A stretch of 40,079 bases of DNA from assembly GCA_050186335.1 (NCBI GenBank), contig JBFWYO010000044.1, positions 1 through 40,079 on the forward strand, written 5' to 3'. Origin of the DNA: JBFWYO01 sp050186335. GTDB lineage: Bacteria; Pseudomonadota; Alphaproteobacteria; Bin65. The translations under genes and the position numbers were made by a program. Numbering within the stretch: the first letter of the stretch is position 1; every line of letters starts with the position of its first letter. Below the pieces are notes generated by a model, which saw only the letters and a program-made list of their open reading frames with translations, was not told the DNA's origin and did no database searches. Shown piece after piece: positions 31,448-40,063 of this stretch.

Positions 31448-32279
31448 ACCGATCGCGCCGCGCATCTCGGTTGCGCCCGACCGCGCGTTTTCGTTCCGGC
31501 GCATTTATGCGCTGATGATGCGCTACATCTACGTGCTGCGCGGCTCGTGGCCCCGGCTGCTCGAACTCATGTACTGGCCGGTCATGCAGATGATCCTCTG
31601 GGGCTTCATGACGATCTTCCTCGCCGGCAACAGCTCGTACGTCGCGCAGGCGGCCGGCGTGCTGATCGCCGCCGTGCTGTTGTGGGACGTGCTGTTCCGC
31701 GGCGAGCTCGGGGTCGCGATCTGTTTCCTGGAAGAAATCTGGTCGCGCAATCTCGGCCATATTTTCGTCAGCCCGCTGCGGCCATACGAGTTTCTCATCA
31801 CGCTGATCGTCATGTCGCTGATCCGAACGCTGATCGGCATCGTGCCGGCCGCGTTCCTGGCCCAGATTCTTTACGACTATTCCGTGTTCGACATGGGCTT
31901 CGCGCTGCTCGCGTTCTTCCTGAATTTGATCGTCATGGGCTGGGCCATGGGGCTGGTCGTGTGCGGGATCCTGTTCCGCTGGGGCCTCGGCGCCGAGAGC
32001 CTCGCCTGGCTGGCGATCTTCGCGCTCGCGCCGGTGTGCGGGATCTACTACCCCATCTCCGTGCTGCCGGAATTTCTCCAGCACGTCGCCGCCGCGATTC
32101 CGGCCTCGCATGTGTTCGAAGGCATGCGCTCGGTCCTGGTCGACAAGGTGTTCCGGGTCGATCTCCTGATCAATGCCGTGCTGCTGAATCTCGTCTATCT
32201 CGGCGCGGGCGCCGCCGCGTTCATGCTGTTCTTCCGCACCGCGCGCCGGCGCGGGCTGATCCTGCAGATCGGCGAATAG
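31440..32279 (+). CDS. ABC-2-type exporter permease
   Basis: 279-residue inner-membrane protein with six hydrophobic segments, beginning with MRYIYVLRGSWPRLLELMYWP (a DUF-like permease N-terminus) and including MQMILWGFMTIFLAG, AGVLIAAVLLWDVLF, FALLAFFLNLIVMGWAMGL and AVLLNLVYLGAGAAAFMLFF. CGIYYPISVLPEFLQHVAAA is the conserved loop before the last helices in this class. Start and upstream stop overlap, so it is translated together with the ATPase to form the exporter. Confidence 0.9.
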   Translation: MAEPIAPRISVAPDRAFSFRRIYALMMRYIYVLRGSWPRLLELMYWPVMQMILWGFMTIFLAGNSSYVAQAAGVLIAAVLLWDVLFRGELGVAICFLEEIWSRNLGHIFVSPLRPYEFLITLIVMSLIRTLIGIVPAAFLAQILYDYSVFDMGFALLAFFLNLIVMGWAMGLVVCGILFRWGLGAESLAWLAIFALAPVCGIYYPISVLPEFLQHVAAAIPASHVFEGMRSVLVDKVFRVDLLINAVLLNLVYLGAGAAAFMLFFRTARRRGLILQIGE

Positions 32280-33095
32280 TCAGTTCTGGCGGATCGGCGC
32301 CAGCAGCGCGCGCAGCGCCAGGATCGCCGCCGCCGCATCGGCGGCGTCGGTGTCGGCGGCGGCCGCGCCGTCGAGCACGGCGCCGTGACGAAACCCCGCG
32401 GCGTTGCGCGCCGCACGGACGTGGTCGGCGGCGCCTTTCTGCGCACGCTCCAGGAGCATCGCCGCCAGCCGCGCGCCCATGCCGTCGCAGATCGCCGGCG
32501 TCCGCGCCATGCGTGCCGCGATCAGCGCGCCCATGGCGGCGGCTATTTCCTCGCCGCCGTATCGGCACAGCGCATCGAACGGATCGCTGCCCTCCGCCGG
32601 CCACTGCAGGCCCGGCGACAGGGTGGCCACGGCCAGAACATCCAGCCCCGGATCGACCACCGTCATGCCGTAGACGATGGCGCGCGCGATCGTCGCTTCG
32701 CTCGGCGCGCGCGCGGCCGCATCGACGGCGATTTCATAGACGCGCAGATCCACGTCGGCCTGCTCGGCGAGCGGTGTTGCCGGGCCGGTGCCGGCGATCA
32801 ACGCATCGATGCGCGCGCGCGCGTCGGCGTGCGCCCATGCGCGCGCCGGCGCGGTGGCGCCATGAACGCCGGCGAAAAGCACGATGCGCGGTCGCTCGAT
32901 GCGCGGCTCGGCGCGGCCCTGCCAGGCGGCCAGCCAGGCGCGCAATTCGGCCGCCGGCGTGCCGGCCTGGCCGAGCGCGGCGCTGTGCGCCATGGAAGCC
33001 GAAGCGGCCGCCGGATCGGCCGGCCGCAGCCGGGGCAGGGCTTCGCGAATGTCGGCCAGGCGGAATTCGGTTGAACGTGGTTGGTCGATCGCCAT
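32280..33095 (-). CDS. CobT-like protein lacking catalytic residues
   Basis: 271 residues against about 340 for nicotinate-nucleotide:dimethylbenzimidazole phosphoribosyltransferase (CobT/CobU), the enzyme that activates the lower B12 ligand. Homology is visible in LRAWLAAWQGRAEPRIERPR (51-70), IVLFAGVHGA (71-80, normally FAGDHGV or FAGNHGV), and GGEEIAAAMGALIAARM (180-196). The catalytic-Glu segments are gone: GEMGIGNTT is replaced by ATLSPGLQ (157-164), and LGEGTGA has no counterpart in the Ala-rich C-terminus (LDGAAAADTD, 241-250). The frame is intact and codon use normal, so it is not a fresh pseudogene. It is divergent from the CobS-like gene with a 54-bp gap. Confidence 0.75.
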   Translation of the reverse strand: MAIDQPRSTEFRLADIREALPRLRPADPAAASASMAHSAALGQAGTPAAELRAWLAAWQGRAEPRIERPRIVLFAGVHGATAPARAWAHADARARIDALIAGTGPATPLAEQADVDLRVYEIAVDAAARAPSEATIARAIVYGMTVVDPGLDVLAVATLSPGLQWPAEGSDPFDALCRYGGEEIAAAMGALIAARMARTPAICDGMGARLAAMLLERAQKGAADHVRAARNAAGFRHGAVLDGAAAADTDAADAAAAILALRALLAPIRQN

Positions 33096-33149
33096 CTTTA
33101 CCGTACCTTGAACCGACCGGAACGACGGAGCGCCAAACCGGTTGCCGCC

Positions 33150-33944
33150 ATGACCAAAGTCGAATTCGATTCCAACAGGATCAACCAGGCCGCGCGCGGC
33201 TGGCTGCGCGAGGTCGCGGCGGCGCTGGGGTATCTGCTGCGCCTGCCGCGCGGCGCCGAACTGCACCCGGATGAAATCGACAACGCGCGCGCGCGCCGCT
33301 TCTTTCCGCTCGCCGCGCTCGCCATCGCGTTCGCGGGCGCGGTCGCGTTCTTCGTCTGCCGGTTCATCGGTCTGCCATCCATCGCCGCTGCGCTTTTTGC
33401 CACGTTCGTGATGATGCTGACCACAGGCTTGCGCGCCGAGGTCATGCTCGCCGCGTTCGCCGAAGGCATTGCCGCCGGCGTCGATCCCGCCTCGCGCCGC
33501 GCCGCAATGGCGGAACAGCGGTTCGGCTATTACGGCGTCGCGGCGCTGCTGTTCGCCGTGCTGCTGAAGATCGTGCTGTGGTCGATGGCCGGCGGCAGCT
33601 GGGCCGGCATGGCGTTCATTTTCGCCGCCGCACCCGCGGCGGCGGCGGCGCTGGCCATGCTGACCGACATGTTCATGGCGGCGGACGACGAGCGGCTCGG
33701 CGGCCTGGCGCTGCCCGAGGGCCGCGCGCTGGCGTGGCTCGCGCCGCTGCTGGCGTTCGTGTTCCTGCTGCTGTTCCTCGGCTTCTGGGGCGCCATCCTG
33801 GCCGCGTTGATGGGCGCCGCCACGGCCTATGCGGTCGGCCGCTATTGCCGCGACGAGCTCGGCGGGCTGACCATGCCGGGCCTGGCGGCGGCGCTGCTGG
33901 CGACCGAGCTGGCGGTGCTTGCCGCCGCCGTCATCGCCCGGTAA
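33150..33944 (+). CDS. CobS-like membrane protein lacking catalytic motif
   Basis: 264-residue polytopic protein related to adenosylcobinamide-GDP ribazoletransferase (CobS/CobV), which normally joins the two halves of cobalamin. The overall fold is recognisable: LGYLLRLP (27-34), FFPLAALAIAF (51-61) and RFGYYGVAALL (124-134). The acidic catalytic motif, in canonical CobS TGALHEDGLADTADG, here reads TGLRAEVMLAAFAEG (92-106), losing His and all metal-binding Asp residues, and the C-terminal TGD motif is LGGLTMPG. The gene is intact with typical codon use. It precedes a CobC-type phosphatase gene by 8 bp. Confidence 0.72.
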   Translation: MTKVEFDSNRINQAARGWLREVAAALGYLLRLPRGAELHPDEIDNARARRFFPLAALAIAFAGAVAFFVCRFIGLPSIAAALFATFVMMLTTGLRAEVMLAAFAEGIAAGVDPASRRAAMAEQRFGYYGVAALLFAVLLKIVLWSMAGGSWAGMAFIFAAAPAAAAALAMLTDMFMAADDERLGGLALPEGRALAWLAPLLAFVFLLLFLGFWGAILAALMGAATAYAVGRYCRDELGGLTMPGLAAALLATELAVLAAAVIAR

Positions 33945-33952
33945 GAAACTTC

Positions 33953-34594
33953 ATGCGCATCGTCACCCGCTGGTGGTGGATCCGGCACGCGCCCGTCACC
34001 GAAGACGACGGCCGCATCTACGGACAAACCGATCTGTCCTGCAACGTCTCCGACACGCCGAAATTCAAGGCGCTGGCGCAGGCGCTGCCGCGCGACGCGG
34101 TGTGGCTGACCTCGAACCTGTGCCGCACGCGGGAAACCGCCCACGCGATCCGCGCGCACGGGGTTCCGGTCGCGCGCGAATTCGTCCTGCCGGATCTGGC
34201 CGAGCAGCATTTCGGCGAATGGCAGGGCCAGGTGCGGACCGAAATCCTCGCCAAGTACGCGCCGCCGTCGGGCTTCTGGATCGCGCCCGCCGATCACGTG
34301 CCGCCGGGCGGCGAAAGTTTTTCCGCCATGATGAAGCGCGTGACCGCCGCGATCGACCGGGTGACGTCCGAACATTCCGGCAGCCATATCGTGGCGGTCG
34401 CGCACGGCGGCACGATTCGCGCGGCGCTCGGCCACGCGCTCGGCCTGCCGCCGCCCCTGGCGCTCAGCTTTGCGGTCGACAATTGCTCGCTGACGCGCGT
34501 CGATCACGTGGTCGCCGGCGGCGACGTGCATTGGCACATCGTCACCGTGAACGACAATCTCGGCCGCGGCGTCACTTTTTCTGCGCGGCTTTGA
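33953..34594 (+). CDS. cobC: CobC-type histidine phosphatase (alpha-ribazole phosphatase-like)
   Basis: 213-residue histidine phosphatase. The catalytic RHG motif appears as WIRHAPV (9-15), the second arginine lies in LTSNLCRTRETAHAI, and the second catalytic His in VAVAHGGTIRAALGHALG. Members acting on alpha-ribazole phosphate cluster with cobS and cobT, as here, so the substrate is inferred from context; phosphoglycerate mutase-like enzymes share the motifs. It follows the CobS-like gene with an 8-bp gap. Its 3' end overlaps the convergent ankyrin gene by 23 bp. Confidence 0.78.
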   Translation: MRIVTRWWWIRHAPVTEDDGRIYGQTDLSCNVSDTPKFKALAQALPRDAVWLTSNLCRTRETAHAIRAHGVPVAREFVLPDLAEQHFGEWQGQVRTEILAKYAPPSGFWIAPADHVPPGGESFSAMMKRVTAAIDRVTSEHSGSHIVAVAHGGTIRAALGHALGLPPPLALSFAVDNCSLTRVDHVVAGGDVHWHIVTVNDNLGRGVTFSARL

Positions 34595-35129
34595 GCATGT
34601 TGGCGATTTGCGTCCGGCGCTCGCGCTGCGCGATATCCAGCGCGCTGCGGCCGGTGAAATCGGTCAGCGCGATGTCGGCCTTTTCGCGCAGCAGCAGTTC
34701 CACCACCGCCGGGTGATTGGCCTGCACCGCCTTCATCAGCGGCGTGAGCCCGTTGCGATCCTGCGCGTTGATGTCGGCGCGGCCGCCCAGCAGCAGGCGC
34801 GCGATCTCGGGTTTGTTGCCTTCGGCGGCCCAATGCAGGGCGGTATTGCCCAACTGGTCGCGCGTGGCGGGGTCAGCGTTGTGCTCGATCAGCAGCCGGA
34901 TGATGCCGGCCTGGTTGGCGCGCGTCGCCTCGATCAGATAATAGTACTCGCTGTTTGCCTTGCTGTTCGGGTTGGCGCCTTTCAGCAGCGCCTCGCGCGC
35001 CTCTTGCACGTTGCCGTTGCGCACCGCGTCGGCCATCCGGTCTTCGAAAAAGCTCGAGATGCCCTGCGACCGGGCCGCCGGCGCCGCGGCGACCAGGGCC
35101 AATAGGATCGCTGCCAGGATTCTTCGCAT
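34572..35129 (-). CDS. Exported ankyrin-repeat protein
   Basis: 185-residue protein with a signal peptide MRRILAAILLALVAAAPAARS, then four or five ankyrin repeats: NVQEAREALLKGANPNSK, ANQAGIIRLLIEHNADPATR, GNTALHWAAEGNKPEIARLL, NGLTPLMKAVQANHPAVVEL and GRSALDIAQRERRTQIAN. These form a protein-binding scaffold in the periplasm; no enzymatic domain is present. An upstream ATG at 35153 would add eight residues, but the signal peptide and GGAGCGAGCAGC favour 35129. Role unknown. Confidence 0.88.
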   Translation of the reverse strand: MRRILAAILLALVAAAPAARSQGISSFFEDRMADAVRNGNVQEAREALLKGANPNSKANSEYYYLIEATRANQAGIIRLLIEHNADPATRDQLGNTALHWAAEGNKPEIARLLLGGRADINAQDRNGLTPLMKAVQANHPAVVELLLREKADIALTDFTGRSALDIAQRERRTQIANMLKAAQKK

Positions 35130-35276
35130 GCTGCTCGCTCCATTCGTCCGCATCGGCGGCGCGGCATAAAGCCACCTGCCCTCGGCGGACCGCTAAGACT
35201 ATACTAATAAGGTGCGTGTCTCGCGAAATCGAAACATTCGCCCGCCCGAAACCTACCGAACCGGCCCGCCAACGCC

Positions 35277-35879
35277 ATGAGCCGAAACCTCAAGCTGATC
35301 TTCAGCGCAATTCTGGCCTTTCTGCTCGTCGTCGGCTATCTCGCCGTCGAACGGCTGACCGCGCCGCCGCCGCCGGATCGCCCCCCGACCGCCAGCGCGA
35401 TCGGCGGCCCGTTCTCGCTGGTCGATCAGAACGGCGTTCGCCGCACCGACGCGGATTTTCGCGGCCGCTACATGCTGGTCAATTTCGGCTACACCGGCTG
35501 CCCGGATTTCTGCCCGGTCGTGGTCCAGGCCATCAGCGATGCGCTGTCGATGCTCGGCGCGCAAGCGGACAAGCTGCAACCGATCTTCATCACCGTCGAT
35601 CCGGCGCGCGACCAGCCGCAACAGCTTAAGGCATTTCTCGACGCGTTCGACAAGCGTTTCGTAGGCCTGACCGGCACGGAAGACGAGATCAAGGCGGCCA
35701 TGCGCGCCTACCGCGTGTTCGCGGCGAAGAAGGAGCCCGACGCCAGCGGCAACTATACGGTGGACCACACCACGCTGACCTACTTGATCGATCCGGACGG
35801 CAAGTATGTCACGCATCTGCGCCACAACCTGACTGCCGAGCAGATGGCCGAGCTGCTGAAAGCCAACCTCAAGCCGTAG
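35277..35879 (+). CDS. senC: Sco1/SenC/PrrC copper chaperone for cytochrome oxidase
   Basis: 200-residue membrane-anchored thioredoxin-fold protein. TM anchor LIFSAILAFLLVVGYLAV (7-24), a Pro-rich linker, then the copper site C75-x3-C79 in GYTGCPDFCPVV with H164 in VDHTTLTYLID. It inserts copper into the CuA or CuB centre of cytochrome c oxidase. Length and ligands are standard. Two genes transcribed toward each other around it leave it monocistronic; the RegBA genes, often adjacent in Rhodobacter, are 6 kb away. Confidence 0.95.
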   Translation: MSRNLKLIFSAILAFLLVVGYLAVERLTAPPPPDRPPTASAIGGPFSLVDQNGVRRTDADFRGRYMLVNFGYTGCPDFCPVVVQAISDALSMLGAQADKLQPIFITVDPARDQPQQLKAFLDAFDKRFVGLTGTEDEIKAAMRAYRVFAAKKEPDASGNYTVDHTTLTYLIDPDGKYVTHLRHNLTAEQMAELLKANLKP

Positions 35880-36163
35880 CCGAGCGCAGCCGCAATTTTT
35901 GCAGCTGCACAATCGTCCACGGCTCCCCGCGCGTCGGGCGGCGCCCGCGTCGCGGGCCGCGCCGATCCGCGGCGAGGCTCCAAGCCATTGCGGACTCTGT
36001 CGTTTTCGGCGCTCGTTGGGAGCCCGAATAGTTCAGACATAAAACTTAAACATTGCCCGGCACCGGCTAACCGGCTACCGTTTCGCGCCGCAATAAACCC
36101 GTTCGACACTTCCATGCTTGGGGGAGGCGGCGCCGCCTGGGGTTGCAACGAGGTTTTTTCTGA

Positions 36164-37381
36164 ATGCTTTACGCGCTGTACGAGTGGCATCGCAATTCGC
36201 TGATGCCGCTGCGCTTCATGGCCGAGGCCGGCCAACGCATTCTGAGCGATCCCAACCTGCCTTTCGCATATTCCCACGCCGGCCGCGCCGCGGCCGCGAC
36301 CTGCGAAATGGTCGAGCGTTCCACCCGCAACTACAAGCGCCCCGGTTTCGGCATCGCCGAAACCCTCGTCGGCGGCAAGCCGGTCGCGGTTGCGGAGGAA
36401 ATAATCCTCGCCAAGCCGTTCTGCGAACTGCGCCGCTTTGCGCGCGACACCAAACGCAAGGATCCGAAGGTCCTGCTGGTGGCGCCCATGTCGGGCCATT
36501 ACGCGACGCTGCTGCGCGGCACGGTCCTGGCGTTGCTGCCCGATCATGACGTCTACGTCACCGACTGGCTGAACGCGCGCGACGTGCCGCTGTCGCAGGG
36601 CGCCTTCGATCTCGACGATTACGTCGATTACGTGATCGAGTTCCTGCAAAAGCTCGGGCCGAAGGCGAGCGTGATCGCGGTCTGCCAGCCTTCGGTGCCG
36701 GTGCTCATGGCGGCCTCGGCGATGGCCGCCGCGCGCGATCCGATGCAGCCGGCGTCGATGATCCTGATGGGCGGGCCGATCGACACGCGGGTCAATCCCA
36801 CGAAGGTCAATACGTTCGCCACCGCGCGCCCGCTGGAGTGGTTCGAGAAAACCGTCGTCTCGCCGGTGCCGTTCGGCCTGCCCAGCTTCGGCCGCAAGGT
36901 CTATCCAGGCTTTCTGCAGCTCTCCGGCTTCATGTCGATGAATATCGACCGGCATCTCGGCGCGCACATGCGCATGTATCATCACCTGATCAAGGGCGAC
37001 GGCGATTCGGCCGAGGCGCACCGCAAGTTCTATGACGAATACATGTCGGTCATGGATTTGACGGCCGAGTTCTACCTGCAGACCGTCAAGCGGGTGTTTC
37101 AGGATCACGATCTGCCGCTCGGCCGCATGCGCTGGCGCGGCGTGCCGGTCGATCCGGGGGCGATCGTCAAGACCGCGCTGTTCACGATCGAGGGCGAGCT
37201 CGACGATATCTCCGCCACCGGCCAGACCAAGGCCGCGCACGATCTTTGCCGCAACATACCGCGCGCGCGGCGCAAGCATCTGCTGCAGGAACGCGTCGGC
37301 CATTACGGCATCTTCAACGGCAAGCGCTGGCGCGAACAGATCTACCCGCAAGTGCGCGATTTCATCCGCCTGAACGCCTAG
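36164..37381 (+). CDS. phaZ: Intracellular polyhydroxyalkanoate depolymerase
   Basis: 405-residue cytosolic hydrolase that degrades stored PHB granules. It has the N-terminal MLYALYEWHRNSLMPLRFMA block characteristic of this family. The nucleophile is C174 in SVIAVCQPSVPVLMA, the cysteine lipase-like box; the acid lies in FTIEGELDDISATGQT and the His in RVGHYGIFNGKRW near the C-terminus. The released 3-hydroxybutyrate would pass via acetoacetyl-CoA and crotonyl-CoA into the ethylmalonyl-CoA pathway, consistent with the other genes here. Upstream 284 bp hold GC-rich inverted repeats and one AT-rich patch, but no convincing promoter. Confidence 0.93.
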   Translation: MLYALYEWHRNSLMPLRFMAEAGQRILSDPNLPFAYSHAGRAAAATCEMVERSTRNYKRPGFGIAETLVGGKPVAVAEEIILAKPFCELRRFARDTKRKDPKVLLVAPMSGHYATLLRGTVLALLPDHDVYVTDWLNARDVPLSQGAFDLDDYVDYVIEFLQKLGPKASVIAVCQPSVPVLMAASAMAAARDPMQPASMILMGGPIDTRVNPTKVNTFATARPLEWFEKTVVSPVPFGLPSFGRKVYPGFLQLSGFMSMNIDRHLGAHMRMYHHLIKGDGDSAEAHRKFYDEYMSVMDLTAEFYLQTVKRVFQDHDLPLGRMRWRGVPVDPGAIVKTALFTIEGELDDISATGQTKAAHDLCRNIPRARRKHLLQERVGHYGIFNGKRWREQIYPQVRDFIRLNA

Positions 37382-37428
37382 CCGCCGGCGTCGATCCGCG
37401 GCGCCGGTTTCGTGCTATATTGGGCGCG

Positions 37429-38157
37429 ATGCAGCAACGAGTCCGCGTGACCGATCAAGCGCTTCTGGTGGACGACCGCGAGATCGCCCTGACCGTGCGG
37501 TACAGCGCGCGGGCCCGCTATTACTCGCTCTCCGTCGATAACGCGTCCGGCCGGGTCGTGCTCGTGGTGCCGCGCCGCGCCTCGCTCAAACAGGGCCTCA
37601 AGTTCGCCGCCGAAAAAGCCGTCTGGGTGCAGAACCGCCTGGCGCTCATGCCGGCGCGCGTGCCGTTCGCGGCGGGCAGCGAGATTCCGCTGTTCGGCCT
37701 GCCGCGCCGCATCGAAGCGGTGCCGAAGATCGACGGCGGCGGCGTGGTCCGCATCACCGATACGCATATCTGGGTCAAGTCGCACGACGAACATCTGGCG
37801 CGCCGCCTGTCCGACTGGCTGCGCCGCGAAGCCAAACGCGTGCTCGGACCGGAAGCGCGGGCCAAGGCGGAACTGGCCGGCCGCCGCGTGACCGCGATCG
37901 GCATCCGCGACCAGCGCACGCGCTGGGGCAGCTGCGCGAGCTCCGGGCGCATGAGCTTTTCGTGGCGTCTGCTGCTGGCGCCCGAATGGGTGCGCGACTA
38001 TGTGGTCGCCCACGAGGTTGCGCATCTGGTCGAGATGAATCACAGCGCGCGCTTCTGGCGCGTGGTCGAACGGCTCACGCCGCACACCAAGGAGGGCCGC
38101 GCCTGGCTGCGTCGCCACGGCGAAAGCCTGCATCGGTACGGGCCGACATCGGGCTGA
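37429..38157 (+). CDS. YgjP-like (DUF45) zinc metallopeptidase-fold protein
   Basis: 242-residue protein of the YgjP/WLM family. The zinc motif is VVAHEVAHLVEMNHSARFW (HExxH plus a downstream His/E region), preceded by the family block IRDQRTRWGSCASSGRMSFSWRLLLAPE. The N-terminal region contains VRYSARARYYSLSVD. Members are often annotated as M48 peptidases or as UTP pyrophosphatase (YgjP of E. coli); the sequence does not discriminate. The ATG at 37429 is preceded by a TATATT box 8 bp away, suggesting a leaderless or very short leader mRNA. Confidence 0.88.
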   Translation: MQQRVRVTDQALLVDDREIALTVRYSARARYYSLSVDNASGRVVLVVPRRASLKQGLKFAAEKAVWVQNRLALMPARVPFAAGSEIPLFGLPRRIEAVPKIDGGGVVRITDTHIWVKSHDEHLARRLSDWLRREAKRVLGPEARAKAELAGRRVTAIGIRDQRTRWGSCASSGRMSFSWRLLLAPEWVRDYVVAHEVAHLVEMNHSARFWRVVERLTPHTKEGRAWLRRHGESLHRYGPTSG

Positions 38158-38189
38158 GACACCGAAATCGTCCGCCCGGCCGCTGCGGC

Positions 38190-38208
38190 CGCGCTTGTCC
38201 GGGGCGAC
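38190..38208. repeat. Truncated 3' end of the GTCACCCCGGG palindromic repeat
   Basis: CGCGCTTGTCCGGGGCGAC corresponds to the terminal 19 bases or so of the units at 7605-8099 (compare CGTCGCTTGTCCGGGGCGAC in unit 3). No left half is present, so it is a remnant. Confidence 0.6.
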
Positions 38209-38301
38209 GCGGGTCGAAGCATAGGCGGCGAAATTGCCGTCACGAAAATGCGCCGCAAGGATCGGATAGTCGGCCCGGGCGCGGCGGGCTAAAGTTTGCC
38301 C

Positions 38302-39399
38302 ATGCTCAAGTCCGCCCTCGCGCCGACCGCTGTCGATACCGCCGAAGCCCGTTGGGCGTCCGTGCTCGCGCACAGCGCGGCGGCCGATTTCGTCTACGCG
38401 GTCGCGACCACCGGCATCTATTGCCGCCCGTCCTGCGCCGCGCGCCGGCCGCGGCGCGAGAACGTGCGCTTCTTCGACACTCCGGGCGATGCACGCGGCG
38501 CCGGGTTCCGCCCGTGCCGGCGCTGCCGGCCGGATGCGCCGCCGCGCGATGCGCTGACGGAGTCGATACGGCGCGCCTGCGCCTACATCGAGCGCTACGA
38601 CGAACAGCCGCCGACGCTCGGCGCGATCGCCGAACATGTCGGTCTGAGCCCGTTTCATCTGCAGCGCGCGTTCAAGAAATCGCTCGGCGTCTCGCCCAAG
38701 GAATACGCCCAGCAGATTCGCGGCAAGCGCTTCAAGAAATTGCTGCGCAACGGCAGCGACGTCACCGGCGCGATCTACGAGGCCGGCTTCGGCGCGCCCA
38801 GCCGGGTCTACGAAAACACCCGACGGAGCCTCGGCATGACGCCGGCGACCTATAAGAAGGGCGGCGCGGGGGCGGTCATGCACTATGCGTTCGCGCCGTC
38901 CGACCTGGGCTTGATCCTGGTCGCGGCGACCGGGCGCGGCGTGTGCTTCGTGGCACTCGGCGACGACAGGCGGAAACTTGCGGCCGAACTCAGGGCCGAA
39001 TTTCCGCAGGCCGCGATCTCGCCCGATGGCGTCGAAGGCGTCGGCGGCAAATTCGGCGCGTGGGTCGCCGCCGTCGTGCGCCAGGTCGAAGGCAAGCCGG
39101 CCAACAAGAAACTCCCGCTCGACGTGCGCGCAACCGCGTTCCAATGGCGCGTCTGGCGCGAGCTGTGCGAAATCCCGCAGGGCGAGACGCGTACCTACAG
39201 CGCGATTGCCGCCCGGCTCGGCAAGCCGAGCGCCCAGCGCGCGGTCGGCCGCGCCTGCGCCACCAACCCGGTTTCCATCGTGGTGCCCTGCCATCGCGCG
39301 ATCCGCGAGGATGGCGGGCTGGGCGGCTATCGCTGGGGCCTGCCGCGCAAGGAAAAGCTGCTTGCGATCGAAGCCGGCGGGCGGCGCCGGCGGCGCTAG
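38302..39399 (+). CDS. ada: Ada-type adaptive response regulator/methyltransferase
   Basis: 365-residue fusion of three parts: the Ada metal-binding domain (C41, C45, C72, C75 in GIYCRPSC and RPCRRC; C41 is the methylphosphotriester acceptor), an AraC-type HTH region (ESIRRACAYIERYDEQPPTL to SLGMTPATYKK, about 86-190), and the C-terminal O6-methylguanine methyltransferase domain with VVPCHRAIRE (C330). It repairs alkylated DNA and, when methylated, activates its own regulon. The 23-residue arginine-rich tail is unusual in composition only. The start at ATG 38302 is favoured over TTG 38296. Confidence 0.95.
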   Translation: MLKSALAPTAVDTAEARWASVLAHSAAADFVYAVATTGIYCRPSCAARRPRRENVRFFDTPGDARGAGFRPCRRCRPDAPPRDALTESIRRACAYIERYDEQPPTLGAIAEHVGLSPFHLQRAFKKSLGVSPKEYAQQIRGKRFKKLLRNGSDVTGAIYEAGFGAPSRVYENTRRSLGMTPATYKKGGAGAVMHYAFAPSDLGLILVAATGRGVCFVALGDDRRKLAAELRAEFPQAAISPDGVEGVGGKFGAWVAAVVRQVEGKPANKKLPLDVRATAFQWRVWRELCEIPQGETRTYSAIAARLGKPSAQRAVGRACATNPVSIVVPCHRAIREDGGLGGYRWGLPRKEKLLAIEAGGRRRRR

Positions 39400-39502
39400 C
39401 AGGGCGGCGCCCCGGACGGCATGGCGCCCATGAAGCGGTGCCGGTTTGCAGCGCCCGGTGCGGGGCCTATAAGGTGCGCGCCCGTCCCCCGCCGAGCGCA
39501 GC

Positions 39503-40063
39503 ATGTCCCAGCCGAATCGCGATCCCGGCCTGACCGACCCGTCGATCGCGGCCTCCGCCGCCGATCCCGAGCTGATCGCGGGCGCCGCCGCCGAGCATCA
39601 GGTGCAGCCGACCGCGCGCGGGTTTCCGGTCCTGTTGACCGCGCTGGTGTCGTTCTCGGCGCTGTCGGTCGATCTCATTCTGCCGGCGCTGCCCAACCTG
39701 ATCGGCTATTTCAAGTCCGACGTGCCGACCGCGCAGCTCACGGTCAGCGTGTTCATCGTCGGCTTCGCCGTGGCGCAGCTTGCCTACGGTTCGTTATCCG
39801 ACCGGTTCGGCCGTCGTCCGACGCTGCTGATCGGTCTGGCGGTGTATCTGATCGCGTCGCTTGCCTGCACGCTGGCGGACAGCATGGAGCAGCTGATCGT
39901 CGGGCGCTTTTTTCAGGCGCTCGGCGCGTGCTCGGGCATCGTCGTCGGCCGCGCCATCGTGCGCGACGTCTACGGGCCGAAGCGCGCGGCCAAGGTGCTC
40001 GCCTATGTCGGCATGGTGATGGGGCTGGTGCCCGCCGCGGCGCCGATCCTCGGCGGCTCCTAG
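39503..40063 (+). pseudogene. Bcr/CflA-type MFS transporter, interrupted by an in-frame TAG
   Basis: A disordered N-terminal tail of about 35 residues precedes a Bcr/CflA-like drug/H+ antiporter start: LTALVSFSALSVDLILPALP, then the motif A loop GSLSDRFGRRP, VGRFFQALGACSGIVVGRAI and VRDVYGPKRAAK. The frame meets a TAG at 40061 directly after ILGGS; the following codons read TVWYS, matching the expected continuation of such proteins (ILGG-x-LTVW-type). One base (TTG to TAG) would restore a leucine. The window ends 16 bases later, so the rest is unseen. Either a nonsense mutation or a sequence error. Confidence 0.8.

Noticed and set aside
35880..36163. Small frames or an RNA gene ahead of the PHA depolymerase
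   Set aside because: Only GC-rich self-complementary stretches and short unsupported frames; no tRNA-like cloverleaf or conserved RNA was recognised.
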